Positions 51,870 to 62,226 of a stretch of DNA of 64,000 nt are shown here, piece after piece. Positions within the stretch are counted from its first letter, which is position 1; every line of letters begins with the position of its first letter. The translations under genes and the position numbers were made by a program. The notes under the pieces are model-generated. The model saw only the letters and a list, made by a program, of their open reading frames with translations. It searched no databases and was not told the DNA's origin. The DNA comes from Deltaproteobacteria bacterium (GTDB lineage: Bacteria; CG2-30-53-67). The stretch is taken from the NCBI GenBank assembly GCA_013151235.1, contig JAADIO010000035.1:18568-82567 (forward strand), written 5' to 3'.

Positions 51870-53159
51870 ATGAAAAACTTCCTATGCGTCCTGATCCTCG
51901 CAGCAGGATTTCTGTTCCTGCCTGTTTCTGCGTTTTCCGATGAGAGCGTCGCCTACCACATCGAAATCGACGGTGTCATCAATCCCGTCGCTATGGACTT
52001 CATCAAAAAGGCCATCCTGAAGACCGAGAAGGAGCAGGCCGAATGCCTGATTCTGGAACTCGACACACCGGGCGGGTTGGGAGAATCGATGCGGGAGATC
52101 GTCAAAGCCATGTTAAGCGCCACAATCCCCGTGATCGTCTACGTGGCCCCCAACGGAGCGAGGGCCGCATCGGCGGGGGTCTTTATTACCCTGGCCGCCC
52201 ATGTGGCCGCCATGGCGCCGGGAACTCATATCGGGGCCGCCCATCCCGTCAAGGCAGGCGGAGGATCGATGGGAAAAGAGATGGCACGGAAAGTGGAAAA
52301 CGATTTTGCCGCCTATATCCGATCCCTGGCAGGACAGCACGGACGGAATGCGGAGTGGGCGGAAAAGGCGGTCCGGGAGAGCGTTTCCATTACGGCATCG
52401 GCCGCCCTGAAACTGAACGTCATCGATCTCATCGCGAAAGACCTTCCCGATCTGCTGACCAAGATCGACGGCCGGAAGATCACGGTCAACGGAAAGCCAT
52501 ATACGCTGGACACAAGAGGGATCAAGGTCCGCGAGATCCACCGGGGCATGCGGTACCACATCCTGGATACCCTCTCCAATCCGAACGTCGCCTACATCCT
52601 GATGATCCTCGGTTTCTACGGTCTCTTTTTCGAGATCGCCAATCCCGGCGCCATCCTTCCCGGCGTGGTCGGGGGGATCAGCCTGATCCTTGCCTTCTAC
52701 GCATTCCAGTCCCTGCCGATCAACTACGCGGGACTTCTCCTGATTCTTCTTGCGCTCATCCTCTTCGTGGCGGAGGCACTGGTCATCAGTCACGGAGTTC
52801 TTGCAATCGGAGGGATTGTCGCCATGACCTTAGGTTCTTTCATGCTGATTGAATCGCCCCTTCCTTTCCTCCGGATCTCCCTTTCCGTCATTCTTCCGAC
52901 CGTGGCGCTCACCGCTCTCTTTTTCCTGATGATCGTCGGCTTGGCCGTCAAGGTCCACAGGAAGAAGCATGCCTCCGGACCGGAGGCCCTCATCGGCGAA
53001 ACAGGCAAGGCGGAGACCGATCTCGACCCGGAGGGAACGGTCTTCCTCCACAGCGAACTGTGGCAGGCCGTCGCCTTCGAACGGATCGAGAAGGGAACGA
53101 ATATAGAGGTGACCGGCCTTCAGGGACTGGTCCTCAAGGTACGGCGGAAAGAGCCATAG
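51870..53159 (+). CDS. NfeD-family membrane serine protease (ClpP-class)
   Basis: 429 residues: signal sequence (about 1-21), a ClpP/crotonase-like protease domain with LELDTPGG and the catalytic Ser in [11 protein letters not shown] and Lys region after it, four to five membrane helices (about 235-370), and the C-terminal OB-fold NfeD domain ([29 protein letters not shown]). Long NfeD proteins cleave stomatin partners; the slipin gene follows 22 bp downstream, the standard pairing. AGGAGG lies just before ATG 51870. Confidence 0.92.
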   Translation: MKNFLCVLILAAGFLFLPVSAFSDESVAYHIEIDGVINPVAMDFIKKAILKTEKEQAECLILELDTPGGLGESMREIVKAMLSATIPVIVYVAPNGARAASAGVFITLAAHVAAMAPGTHIGAAHPVKAGGGSMGKEMARKVENDFAAYIRSLAGQHGRNAEWAEKAVRESVSITASAALKLNVIDLIAKDLPDLLTKIDGRKITVNGKPYTLDTRGIKVREIHRGMRYHILDTLSNPNVAYILMILGFYGLFFEIANPGAILPGVVGGISLILAFYAFQSLPINYAGLLLILLALILFVAEALVISHGVLAIGGIVAMTLGSFMLIESPLPFLRISLSVILPTVALTALFFLMIVGLAVKVHRKKHASGPEALIGETGKAETDLDPEGTVFLHSELWQAVAFERIEKGTNIEVTGLQGLVLKVRRKEP

Positions 53160-53181
53160 AAACCCGAAAAGGAGACCCATC

Positions 53182-53967
53182 ATGATCATGCAAATGCTCC
53201 CCTTGATTGTCATCATCGCCTTTGTCCTCTTTTCCATCATCAAGGTCGTCCGGGAATACGACCGGGCCGTGGTCTTTCGGCTGGGACGTTTCCACGCCGT
53301 CAAGGGACCGGGATTAATCGTCCTGATCCCTTTGATCGACCGGATGGTCCGCGTCTCCCTCCGGACCGTCACCATGGATGTTGATCCCCAGGATGTCATC
53401 ACCCGGGACAACGTTTCCATGAAGGTTAATGCCGTCCTTTACTTCCGGGTCCTCCAGGCGGACAAGGCAATCATCGAGGTAGAAGACTATCTCTACGCTA
53501 CCTCCCAGTTGGCCCAGACCACGCTCCGGAGCATCATGGGACAAGCGGAGCTCGACGAGATCCTCTCGGAACGGGACAAGATCAACCATGAACTTCAGCA
53601 TGTCCTCGACAAGCAAACCGACGCATGGGGAATCAAGGTCTCGCTCGTCGAGGTCAAGCATATAGATCTGCCCCAGGAGATGCAGCGGGCCATGGCCCGG
53701 CAGGCCGAAGCCGAGCGGGAACGGCGCTACAAGGTGATCCATGCCGAAGGGGAGTATCAGGCGGCCACAAAACTTTCCGACGCATCCATCATCATCGAAA
53801 AACACCCGATCGCCCTCCAACTCCGCTACCTCCAGACCCTAAGTGAGATCGGTACGGAAAACAACTCCACGATTCTCTTTCCAATCCCGATCGATCTTCT
53901 GACCCCCTTTCTCCGGCAGGGGAAGAAAAAAGGGGGGGAGAGCACGGATGAACTGCCGCAAACATAA
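53182..53967 (+). CDS. Slipin/stomatin (SPFH domain) membrane protein
   Basis: 261 residues: N-terminal membrane helix, then an SPFH domain ([74 protein letters not shown]) and a coiled helical tail. It likely forms a membrane scaffold and is the partner of the NfeD protease before it. AAAAGGAG precedes the ATG at 53182. A C-terminal polybasic stretch (GKKKGG) ends the protein. Confidence 0.94.
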   Translation: MIMQMLPLIVIIAFVLFSIIKVVREYDRAVVFRLGRFHAVKGPGLIVLIPLIDRMVRVSLRTVTMDVDPQDVITRDNVSMKVNAVLYFRVLQADKAIIEVEDYLYATSQLAQTTLRSIMGQAELDEILSERDKINHELQHVLDKQTDAWGIKVSLVEVKHIDLPQEMQRAMARQAEAERERRYKVIHAEGEYQAATKLSDASIIIEKHPIALQLRYLQTLSEIGTENNSTILFPIPIDLLTPFLRQGKKKGGESTDELPQT

Positions 53968-53997
53968 AGAGAAAACAAGAAGGAGTGATCCCGCACC

Positions 53998-56037
53998 ATG
54001 ACCGCAAACGTTCGACATCTCTCCGTCTGTCCCCTCGACTGTCCCGACACCTGCGGCCTGATCGTCAACATCGAGCAGGGACGGGTCGTCTCTCTCGCGG
54101 GGAACCCGGCCCACCCCTACACGCAGGGCTATATCTGCGGCAAGATGCGCCGTTACCCGGAAAAGATCTACTCCCCCGGGCGAATCATGACCCCGCTGCG
54201 GCGGACCGGTCCGAAGGGTTCAGGCACCTTCGAGCCGATCTCCTGGGACGACGCCCTCGACGAAATTCATGACCGCTTTCAGGCAATCATTGACCGATAC
54301 GGCGCCGAGGCGATCCTTCCCTACTCCTATTCGGGGACGATGGGACTGATCCAGCGAAACGCCGGGCATCCTTTCTTTTACAAACTGGGTGCGAGCCGCC
54401 TCGATCGGACGATCTGCTCCAGCACGGCCGAGGCTGGATGGGACTATGCCGCAGGACGCGGGATCAGCCACGATCCCGAAGGGATGGCGGATTCCGACCT
54501 GATCCTCCTTTGGGGAATTAATGCCGCCTCCACGAATTTGCATATCCTCCCCTTCGTAAAGGCGGCCCGGTCCAAAGGCGCCCCCCTCATCGTCATCGAT
54601 CCGTACCGGAACCGGACGGCGAAAATGGCCGACCGGCACCTCATGCTGAAACCGGGGACCGACACGGCCCTGGCCCTCGGGATCATGCATCTCCTGATCG
54701 CAGAGGGATGGATCGACCGGAATTATATTGACGGGATGACCCTCGGGTTCGATGCCCTCCGAGATCAAGTACGGGATTTTCCCCCGCGGCGAACGGCAAA
54801 AATCACCGGCCTGACGGAAACAGAAATCCGGGATCTGGCTCAATCCTACGGGGAGGCCGACGCCCCCTTCATACGCCTCGGCATGGGAATGTCCCGGCAA
54901 CGGGGAGGCGGAATGGCGATCCGGAGCGTGGCCTGTCTCCCGGCCCTGACGGGAGCCTTTGCAAAACGGGGCGGGGGGATCACCCTCATGACCGGATCCT
55001 ATTTTGAACTCGACATGGAGGCGGTACAGGGAGAAGCACTACTGGCCGGTCGAACCCCCAGGACCTTCAATATGATTCATCTTGGTCGAATCCTCACGGA
55101 GCCGCAGGGACCCCCGGTCAAGGGGCTCTTTATCTATCACTCCAACCCGGCGGCAACAGCACCGCGGCAGGGCAAGGTGATGGAAGGACTCCGCCGGGAG
55201 GACCTTTTCACCATCGTTCATGAACAGGTCCGGACGGATACCGTAGATTACGCAGACCTCGTGCTTCCGGCCACCACCTTTCTGGAACATACCGACCTCT
55301 ATAAGAGCTACGGCCACTGCTACCTGCAGTATGCCGCCTCGGCCCTGCCTCCCGTGGGAGAGTCAAAATCGAACCGGGAACTCTTTCGTCTTCTGGCCGA
55401 CCGATTCGGTTTTACGGACCCCTTCTTTTCACGCACCACCGACGAAATCATCGAAGAACTGATCGCTCCTCCATCGTCTTTTCGAAACGGTATTAACCTT
55501 GCTCTCCTGAAGGAGAAAGGGTTCGCCCGTCTGAACGTTGACCGCGGCGGCAATCCCTTCGAAAACGGGTTCTTTACCCCCTCGGGAAAATTCGAGTTCT
55601 ATTCGGAATCGATGAAAAAGTCCGGCCTTCCCCCCCTGCCGGACTACCGGCCGCCGGAGCCGGAGGAACGGACACGCTATCCCCTGATCCTCATAACCCC
55701 GCCGGCGCATCACTTTCTGAACAGCACCTTCAGCGGCATCGAATCGATCCGTATTCTGGAGAAGGAACCGTCCCTCTGGATCCATCCCGACGATGCGGAA
55801 GCACGCGGGATTCATAACGGAGATCCGATCCGTCTTTTCAACGATGAAGGAGAATGTTCCCTTCCCGCCCGGGTCACAGGAGAAACGGGGCGAGGGGTGG
55901 TTGTCGCCGAATCGGTCTGGTGGCCCAAGTCGATGCAAGACAACATCGGGATCAACGCCCTCGTCTCCGATGAAGAGGCCGATATGGGGGGCGGCCCGGC
56001 CTTTCACTACAGCCCGGTGGAGGTCATACGGCAATAG
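53998..56037 (+). CDS. Molybdopterin-dependent oxidoreductase, unknown substrate
   Basis: 679 residues of the DMSO-reductase superfamily. N-terminal iron-sulfur motif C-x3-C-x3-C...C in VCPLDCPDTCGL and YICGK; a metal-ligand region RTICSSTAEAGWD (a Ser or Cys ligand is possible); MGD-binding stretches LLWGINAASTN and LKPGTDTALALG; C-terminal domain with NSTFSGIE and VAESVWWPK. No twin-arginine signal, so it is cytoplasmic. It is not next to obvious FeS or membrane subunits and is 190 bp ahead of the ACIII unit. The exact reaction cannot be assigned. Confidence 0.88.
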   Translation: MTANVRHLSVCPLDCPDTCGLIVNIEQGRVVSLAGNPAHPYTQGYICGKMRRYPEKIYSPGRIMTPLRRTGPKGSGTFEPISWDDALDEIHDRFQAIIDRYGAEAILPYSYSGTMGLIQRNAGHPFFYKLGASRLDRTICSSTAEAGWDYAAGRGISHDPEGMADSDLILLWGINAASTNLHILPFVKAARSKGAPLIVIDPYRNRTAKMADRHLMLKPGTDTALALGIMHLLIAEGWIDRNYIDGMTLGFDALRDQVRDFPPRRTAKITGLTETEIRDLAQSYGEADAPFIRLGMGMSRQRGGGMAIRSVACLPALTGAFAKRGGGITLMTGSYFELDMEAVQGEALLAGRTPRTFNMIHLGRILTEPQGPPVKGLFIYHSNPAATAPRQGKVMEGLRREDLFTIVHEQVRTDTVDYADLVLPATTFLEHTDLYKSYGHCYLQYAASALPPVGESKSNRELFRLLADRFGFTDPFFSRTTDEIIEELIAPPSSFRNGINLALLKEKGFARLNVDRGGNPFENGFFTPSGKFEFYSESMKKSGLPPLPDYRPPEPEERTRYPLILITPPAHHFLNSTFSGIESIRILEKEPSLWIHPDDAEARGIHNGDPIRLFNDEGECSLPARVTGETGRGVVVAESVWWPKSMQDNIGINALVSDEEADMGGGPAFHYSPVEVIRQ

Positions 56038-56097
56038 ATCCTCTCCCCTGCCGGATTCTCTGTCCCCCGAAGATCACCCGGTGTGGTTTTCATGCAG

Positions 56098-56126
56098 TTG
56101 CAAAATTCACACATCTACTTTATAGT
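56098..56126 (+). promoter_or_regulatory. Promoter of the alternative complex III operon
   Basis: TTGCAA (56098-56103), 17 bases, TATAGT (56121-56126), about 95 bp before the first gene. A reasonable sigma-70 match with two hexamer mismatches. Confidence 0.5.
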
Positions 56127-56221
56127 ACTCCTCATAATCCTCACGGCTTTCGTTTGATCCCTGTATTTTCTTTAAACGGACGAAGACACATAAGGATCGC
56201 ACAATCGTTGAGAGATGGTTT

Positions 56222-57484
56222 ATGACGGAGCTTCTCGGGAAACTGATTCTTCACTCTTCTCCGGCCTTTTGGCAGATTATTCGTTATATCCTGTTCGGAG
56301 CAACACTCACCTTCTTCGCCACAGCCGGACTTGCTCTCGGAGGATCGATTCTTTCCGTCACCGCATTTCTGTCCGACCCGAAGGGAACGGCATCCTTTTC
56401 CCGCACTCTCTCACAGCATCTCATGGAAGCGTCCCTCTTCAATCCCTGTTCCCTGATGCTCCTGATCCTTCTTCCACTCTTGACGGCCGGACTGATTTCA
56501 ACTTCCCTTTTTCACCTGACTCTGAAATTGGGCTCAAACCTCTGGCCCGGGATCCTGCTCCTCGCCTTTTCCGCATCGATCCTTCTCCTCCTCTACGGGC
56601 TACAGACTTCTTCCGGACATTTCTCCACTGCCGGGCGTCTTTTAACCGGAGCAGGCGGGACGGCGCTGCTCCTTCTCTGCTACCTGATGGTCATTGTCCA
56701 GACGGGAAGTTACATGAACACGGAGCTGTGGCGGTACTCGGATCGGCCTCTGACCTTCTTTCCGACCTGGAACAACTGCGCCCGGATCACCCTCTATCTT
56801 CTTCTCGCACTGGCCATCACCGGGGCCCGGCTTCTTCAAAACGCAAGGGCAACAGAGGCGGACGGCCGCATCCGGAATACCGCACGGGGAATCACACTGG
56901 CTGCACTCCTTTTTCTGGCGCCCTTTGTCACCGCCGACCTGTATACCCTCCCGGTGGCGGCCCTGCGAAGAGCGGACTATCTCCTGGGAGGCACCGCCCT
57001 TCTCCTCTCCTGGGGAGCCGGGATGATCCTGATAGAATCTTTCCGCAGGGATCATCCGCGCACCGGCACGGTGGTCCTCGTCCTGGTCCTTCTCAGTTTA
57101 ACGGCAACGGTCACCCTCGACGATCTCGGCCGGGAGCAAGCCACGACAGAAAAGATGGCCCTGCTGCAGCAAGTAACGGCGGTAGAGAAACAAGTTGCGG
57201 TACCGGCGCCCGTTGAACAAAAGAACGCCCTCTATGCCGCCGGCGAGGCGATCTACAACAGGACCTGTTCCGCCTGTCACCGTTTCGACACCCGGCTGGT
57301 GGGGCCTCCTTACAACAACGTGATCCCGAAGTACCGGGGAAAGATTGAAGAACTGAAGTCCTTCATCCGTACCCCGGTCCAGCGCAACCCCGGCTACCCG
57401 GCCATGCCGAAACTCGGCCTCAAAGAGGAGGAGATCAACGCCGTGGCGTACTTCCTTCTTGAAAAAACAGGGGGCGGGCAATGA
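56222..57484 (+). CDS. Membrane protein fused to a C-terminal class I cytochrome c
   Basis: 420 residues. Residues 1 to about 315 form eight or so membrane helices with few polar motifs (an FNPCSLMLLILLPLL helix, a SLFHLTLK loop). After a short linker, residues 335-420 form a monoheme cytochrome c: AGEAIYNRTCSACHRFDTRLVGPPYN with C-x2-CH and a late MPKLGL as sixth-ligand Met. It stands first in the ACIII operon, so it may carry electrons from the complex to an oxidase, as ActE does; the fusion to a polytopic domain is not one I recognise. The stop overlaps actA. Confidence 0.72.
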   Translation: MTELLGKLILHSSPAFWQIIRYILFGATLTFFATAGLALGGSILSVTAFLSDPKGTASFSRTLSQHLMEASLFNPCSLMLLILLPLLTAGLISTSLFHLTLKLGSNLWPGILLLAFSASILLLLYGLQTSSGHFSTAGRLLTGAGGTALLLLCYLMVIVQTGSYMNTELWRYSDRPLTFFPTWNNCARITLYLLLALAITGARLLQNARATEADGRIRNTARGITLAALLFLAPFVTADLYTLPVAALRRADYLLGGTALLLSWGAGMILIESFRRDHPRTGTVVLVLVLLSLTATVTLDDLGREQATTEKMALLQQVTAVEKQVAVPAPVEQKNALYAAGEAIYNRTCSACHRFDTRLVGPPYNNVIPKYRGKIEELKSFIRTPVQRNPGYPAMPKLGLKEEEINAVAYFLLEKTGGGQ

Positions 57485-57993
57485 TGATCCGGATCCTGCA
57501 GCTCCTGATCACAGGCTATTTCGGAATCTTTCTGCTCCTTGCGACCGGACTGGGTGTGGGATGGAGCCGGATGAATCTCTCGCCCGAACAGCCGATCGCC
57601 TTTCCCCATACCATCCACGCAGGCCGGCTGGGGCTTCCCTGCAACTTCTGCCATCTTTATGTGCGACGCGGGAAACAGGCGACCGTGCCGCCGATTTCGG
57701 TCTGCATGTCGTGCCACAAAAACATTGCGGTGGACCGGCCGGAGATCGTCAAACTGACCGGCTACTATGAGCGGGGAGAACCGATCGCCTGGAACCGGAT
57801 CTACAAGGTCCCCCCTTTTGTCTATTTCACCCACAAACGTCACATCAAGGCGGGGATCGACTGTTCCGCCTGTCACGGTGAGGTCCGGGCCATGAAGCGG
57901 GTCCGGCGGGTCCGCTCCCTGAAAATGGGGTTCTGTGTCACCTGCCACAAAAGCAAGGGGGCGCCGCGGGATTGCGCGACCTGTCATAAATAG
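57481..57993 (+). CDS. actA: ActA-type pentaheme cytochrome c of alternative complex III
   Basis: 170 residues: N-terminal membrane helix (about 6-26) and five C-x2-CH motifs (CNFCH, CMSCH, CSACH, CVTCH, CATCH), plus extra His for axial ligands such as HTIHAG and FTHKRH. Five hemes match ActA. In ACIII it receives electrons from the FeS subunit ActB and passes them to a small c-type carrier. It overlaps the gene before it and is followed by a 125-bp gap with a large hairpin before actB. Confidence 0.9.
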   Translation: MMIRILQLLITGYFGIFLLLATGLGVGWSRMNLSPEQPIAFPHTIHAGRLGLPCNFCHLYVRRGKQATVPPISVCMSCHKNIAVDRPEIVKLTGYYERGEPIAWNRIYKVPPFVYFTHKRHIKAGIDCSACHGEVRAMKRVRRVRSLKMGFCVTCHKSKGAPRDCATCHK

Positions 57994-58022
57994 ATGAAAA
58001 ATAAAAAACACAAAAAGATGAT

Positions 58023-58096
58023 CTCACCGCAGAGACTCAGAGAAAAGACAAAGAATTTTTCCTGTCTTCCTTTGCGTGCTCTGCGTCTTGAGTGAG
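58023..58096. repeat. Long imperfect inverted repeat between actA and actB
   Basis: Left arm CTCACCGCAGAGACTCAGAG and right arm, reversed, CTCACTCAAGACGCAGAGCA, with related AAGACA/AAGGAAGACA inner parts: 30-35 base imperfect arms around a T-rich loop. It is of the dispersed accgcagagacgcagagg type found in many genomes; a similar stretch lies at 63671-63705. It may attenuate the operon. Confidence 0.6.
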
Positions 58097-58118
58097 CGCA
58101 ACGAACGGGCGGTGATTA

Positions 58119-60887
58119 ATGATGAAACGACGTGATTTTTTAAAGGCCGCAGGCGCCCTGTCGAGCGCCTCCATGCTTTCCGCCTGCGGGAAGAAGGGCG
58201 AGCCGGAAAAGCTGATCTCCTACCTCGTCCCGCCCGAAGAGGGGGTCATCCCCGGCGAGGCGGTCTTCACCCCTTCAACTTGTACGGAATGCCCGGCACA
58301 CTGCGGTCTCCGGGTAAAAACCATTGACGGTTTTCCCCGGAAGCTGGAAGGGAATCCCGGTCATCCCGTCAATCATGGAGCCCTCTGCATGCGGGGGCAG
58401 GCCGCCCTTTTCCGCCTCTACCATCCCGACCGGATCCGCACCCCACTGATCAGGGATGCGGGCGGCGATTTTCAACCGATCCCCTGGGAGAAGGCCCTGG
58501 AGCAAATCACTACCGCCCTGCGCGGACCTGGGAAAAAGAAACATCTCTATCTTTCCGGCAGAACCACGGGGACCCTCGTCACGATGATCGATAAATTCTG
58601 CAAAACCGCCGGCATCGAAAGAGCCCCCGAGTTCGAACCCTACTCCCACGGTGCCCTCCGCACGGCCTATGGAAGGCTCTTCGGTACCTCCGACCTTCCC
58701 GGGTACCGGATTAAAAAGGCTGATTTTCTTCTGACTCTGGGCGCCGATATCCTGGAGACCTTCATCACTCCCGTCTCCTTTGCCGGGCAGGTTGCCGACC
58801 GGAAGGAAGATGCATCCTTTACCTGGACACACATCGAACCCCATGTGTCCCTCACGGGGATGAACGCAACGAATCGCCTCACCCTGCATCCCGGAAGCGA
58901 GCCGGTCCTCCTCCGTTTTCTCCTCCGCTCCATTCTTGGAAAAAAGATAAACCCCTCACCGGATACTGAGCGGATCCTTTCCTTCCTTCCAGCCCTCACA
59001 CTCCGGGAAACCACCCGAAGAACCGGCCTTGCCCGGGAACAAATCCTCCGGATAGTCAACCACTTTGCGGAGGCGAAACAACCCCTCCTGATCACCGGCG
59101 GGGTTTCTACCGGGCACGGCGACGGATTGCAGACCGCCCTTTTGACCGTTCTGATCCAGTGGAGTTTGTCGATGAACGAAGAAGGGACTATCGATTTTTC
59201 CCGCACGGAAAACTACGGTTCGCTGGGAACCTTCTCGGACCTGATGGTTCTCATGGACGAGCTGGAGCAAAACAGAATCGGCGTCCTCTTCCTTTCCCGG
59301 GCAAATCCCATCCATGCCATGGCGCAGGAGTATCACTTCCCGGAGAAACTTGCAAAAGCCGACCTCGTCGTCGCGTTCACCGACCTGATGGACGAGACCG
59401 CAAAAGAGGCCGACCTGATCCTGCCATTGTCGCACCCCCTCGAGTCGTGGGGAGACGCCGAACCGCAGCGGGGAATCCATTCGCTGATCCGGCCCGCTTT
59501 GCGCAAGCAATACGACACTTTCCCGGAAGCGGAGATTCTTCTTCAACTTCAGGACAGAATCCTGGGGCGCCCGCTGAAAACAGATTACGCGGAGATCCTT
59601 CGGTCGGCATGGCACAGCCTTTTCGGTGCTGAAGGGACGGAGGCATTCATGCAGCAAGGATATCGAAAGATCCCCCTCCCGGAAAGAGAGACATTTCTCG
59701 ATCTCTCCACTCTCTCATCGTCTACGTTTCAGAAAAGCCCGCAATCTCTTGAAGGACAGGTATTGATCGTCACTCCGTCGATCCGGACCTTCGATGGACG
59801 GAGCCGGCCCCTCTCCCTTCTCTACGAGGTCCCCGACCCCCTGACGACAATCACCTACGGAAAATGGGCCTCCATCGGAGAGCGGACGGCCACTTCAGCC
59901 GGCCTTACTGATAAGGACAGGATTGTCCTTAAGACCCCCGGCGGAAAGATGACGCTTGCGGCAAAGGTTCAGCCGGGCCTGCCGGAGGGGGTACTCGTCG
60001 TCCAGCGGGATCTTTTCGAAAGCGCCCCCCTGCCGGGGAGTCCGGAGACAGGGGAAATCCTTCAAGTCTCTAAAAAAATGTTCCTTGAAAAAACCGGGGG
60101 TCCTGTGCGGATTCCGGTCCTCTCCGGGTCGACTTCACAACACGGACGGGGGCTGATCCCCATGAAGGAGATCCATCACCACGAACGGATCAGCCTCTAT
60201 CCTCCACAGGAATACGCCGGGTACCGCTGGGCCATGGCCGTCGATCTCGACCGCTGCACAGGCTGCGCCGCCTGCGTGGCTGCCTGCTACGTCGAAAACA
60301 ATGTCCCCATCGTCGGACGGGCGGAACATTTAAAGGGGCGGGAGATGTCCTGGCTCCGGATCGAGCCCTATTACAATGACGGCAGGGCCGAATTCCTTCC
60401 AATGATGTGCCAGCAGTGCGACGACGCCCCCTGCGAGACGGTTTGTCCGGTCTATGCGGCCTACCACAATCCCGAGGGACTGAACGTGCAGGTCTATAAC
60501 CGCTGCGTGGGAACCCGCTACTGTTCCAACAACTGCCCCTACAAGGTTCGCCGCTTCAACTGGTTCGAACACCGGTGGGAACCGCCTCTCGACCGGATGA
60601 TCAACCCGGAGATCTTCGTCCGGTGGAAGGGGGTCATGGAGAAGTGTTCCTTCTGCATCCAGCGGATCCGGAAGGGACACGACACCGCAAAGGACAGGAA
60701 GAGAAAAATCAGGGACGGGGAGGTAATCCCCGCCTGCGGAGAGAGCTGCCCCGCCGGGGCGATCACCTTCGGGAACCTCCTCGACCGGAAGAGCCGGGTC
60801 CACCGGCTGGCCCATTCCGGCCGGGCCTACCGGGTCTTTGATGAACTCGGCACGGAACCGGCGGTCTACTACCTGCGGAAGGTCTGA
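58119..60887 (+). CDS. actB: ActB of alternative complex III: molybdopterin-fold and iron-sulfur fusion
   Basis: 922 residues. A twin-arginine-type start (MKRRDFLKAAGALSSASMLSACG) with a lipobox-like Cys exports it folded. The first ~650 residues have the molybdopterin-oxidoreductase fold (ActB1), which in ACIII holds no molybdenum; the Cys motif C-x2-C-x3-C is kept here (STCTECPAHCG...CMRG). The C-terminal part (ActB2) has four clusters' worth of cysteines: DLDRCTGCAACVAACYVENN, CQQCDDAPCETVC, CVGTRYCSNNC, CSFCIQRI...CGESC. It passes electrons from ActC to ActA. Confidence 0.92.
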   Translation: MMKRRDFLKAAGALSSASMLSACGKKGEPEKLISYLVPPEEGVIPGEAVFTPSTCTECPAHCGLRVKTIDGFPRKLEGNPGHPVNHGALCMRGQAALFRLYHPDRIRTPLIRDAGGDFQPIPWEKALEQITTALRGPGKKKHLYLSGRTTGTLVTMIDKFCKTAGIERAPEFEPYSHGALRTAYGRLFGTSDLPGYRIKKADFLLTLGADILETFITPVSFAGQVADRKEDASFTWTHIEPHVSLTGMNATNRLTLHPGSEPVLLRFLLRSILGKKINPSPDTERILSFLPALTLRETTRRTGLAREQILRIVNHFAEAKQPLLITGGVSTGHGDGLQTALLTVLIQWSLSMNEEGTIDFSRTENYGSLGTFSDLMVLMDELEQNRIGVLFLSRANPIHAMAQEYHFPEKLAKADLVVAFTDLMDETAKEADLILPLSHPLESWGDAEPQRGIHSLIRPALRKQYDTFPEAEILLQLQDRILGRPLKTDYAEILRSAWHSLFGAEGTEAFMQQGYRKIPLPERETFLDLSTLSSSTFQKSPQSLEGQVLIVTPSIRTFDGRSRPLSLLYEVPDPLTTITYGKWASIGERTATSAGLTDKDRIVLKTPGGKMTLAAKVQPGLPEGVLVVQRDLFESAPLPGSPETGEILQVSKKMFLEKTGGPVRIPVLSGSTSQHGRGLIPMKEIHHHERISLYPPQEYAGYRWAMAVDLDRCTGCAACVAACYVENNVPIVGRAEHLKGREMSWLRIEPYYNDGRAEFLPMMCQQCDDAPCETVCPVYAAYHNPEGLNVQVYNRCVGTRYCSNNCPYKVRRFNWFEHRWEPPLDRMINPEIFVRWKGVMEKCSFCIQRIRKGHDTAKDRKRKIRDGEVIPACGESCPAGAITFGNLLDRKSRVHRLAHSGRAYRVFDELGTEPAVYYLRKV

Positions 60888-60903
60888 CGACAGGAAGAGA
60901 GCC

Positions 60904-62226
60904 ATGGAAAAATCGATGCAGAGAAACGAACGGATCGAAAGGGAAATTCTCTCGGCCATGAAGAGACCGGGGGCACTCTACTGGATCGCCCTCTTCTTCT
61001 GCGGGTCGGTTTTTATCGTGGGGATGCTCTTCTGGGGACACCAGTTGAAGACCGGCCTCGGCGTGGCCGGGATCTCCCATCCCGTAGCGTGGGGAGTCTA
61101 TATCACCAATTTCGTTTTCTGGGTCGGGATTGCACACTCCGGGACACTGATTTCCGCCGTACTCTTTCTCTTCCGCGCAAAGTTCCGGACCAGCTTCAAC
61201 CGGGCGGCCGAGGCGATGACCGTCTTCGCCCTGATGGTGGCCGGCCTCTTCCCCCTGATCCATCTCGGGCGGACCTGGGTCTTCTACTACCTCCTTCCGT
61301 ATCCCAGCCAGCGGATGATCTGGCCCAACTTCCGGTCTCCCCTCGTATGGGACGTCTTCGCCATCAGCACCTACCTGACGGTGAGCCTGATCTTCTTCTA
61401 CGTCGGAATGATCCCCGATCTCGCCATCATGCGCCGCCGCTTTACCGGCATACGCAGCCGGATCTACCAGGTCCTCTCCCTCGGATGGGAAGGCAGACTC
61501 GGTGAATGGAGAAACTACGAGCAGCTCTACCTCTTTCTCGCCGCCTTCGCCACGCCACTGGTGGCCTCGGTCCACTCCATCGTATCGTGGGACTTCGCCA
61601 TGAGCATCCTCCCCGGATGGCACACCACGATCTTCGCCCCCTACTTCGTGGCCGGGGCGATCTTCTCGGGGACGGCCATGGTCATCACCCTCGTCGTCCC
61701 CATGCGGAAGGTCCTCTCCCTGGAGAAATACATCACCGTCGATCACATCGAATCGATCGCCAAGATCCTCCTCTTCACCTCGTTGATCGTTACCTATGCC
61801 TACATCGTGGAACCGGCCCTCGCGGTCTACGGGAAGAACCCCTTCGAGATCGAGGCATTCCGCTACCGGGCCTTCGGCGACTACAGCCCTCTCTTCTGGA
61901 CCATGATCCTCTGTAACTCGATCCTGCCGCTAACCCTCTTCATAAAACGACTGCGGCGAAACATCATCTTCCTGTTCATCCTCTCTCTCCTGGTCAATGT
62001 CGGGATGTGGCTGGAACGGTTCGTCATTATCGTCAGCAGCCTGGCGCGGGACTACACCCCCTACGCCTGGGGCACCTATCACCCCAGTCTCGTGGAAGTC
62101 GGAATCACCCTGGGCGGGTTCGGCCTCTTCTTCTCGGCCTACCTGATCTTTCTCAAGACCCTTCCCGTCCTCTCCATTACCGAGATCAAGGAGCGCAGTG
62201 ATGGCACAAAAAATCATTCTGAATAA
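60904..62226 (+). CDS. actC: ActC, NrfD-like quinol-oxidising membrane subunit
   Basis: 440 residues, ten membrane helices, of the NrfD/PsrC family (HPVAWGVYITNFVFWVGIAHSGTLISA at helix 2, HLGRTWVFYYLLP, SVHSIVSWDFAMS, WHTTIFAPYFVAGAIFSG). ActC is the main quinol-binding subunit of ACIII. ATG 60904 is chosen: AGGAAGAG lies upstream and homology begins there, whereas an in-frame ATG at 60838 is inside actB. The end overlaps actD by 26 bp. Confidence 0.93.
   Translation: MEKSMQRNERIEREILSAMKRPGALYWIALFFCGSVFIVGMLFWGHQLKTGLGVAGISHPVAWGVYITNFVFWVGIAHSGTLISAVLFLFRAKFRTSFNRAAEAMTVFALMVAGLFPLIHLGRTWVFYYLLPYPSQRMIWPNFRSPLVWDVFAISTYLTVSLIFFYVGMIPDLAIMRRRFTGIRSRIYQVLSLGWEGRLGEWRNYEQLYLFLAAFATPLVASVHSIVSWDFAMSILPGWHTTIFAPYFVAGAIFSGTAMVITLVVPMRKVLSLEKYITVDHIESIAKILLFTSLIVTYAYIVEPALAVYGKNPFEIEAFRYRAFGDYSPLFWTMILCNSILPLTLFIKRLRRNIIFLFILSLLVNVGMWLERFVIIVSSLARDYTPYAWGTYHPSLVEVGITLGGFGLFFSAYLIFLKTLPVLSITEIKERSDGTKNHSE

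Noticed and set aside
53998..56037. Formate dehydrogenase or polysulfide reductase catalytic subunit
   Set aside because: No selenocysteine or diagnostic residues and no partner subunits; only the superfamily can be stated.
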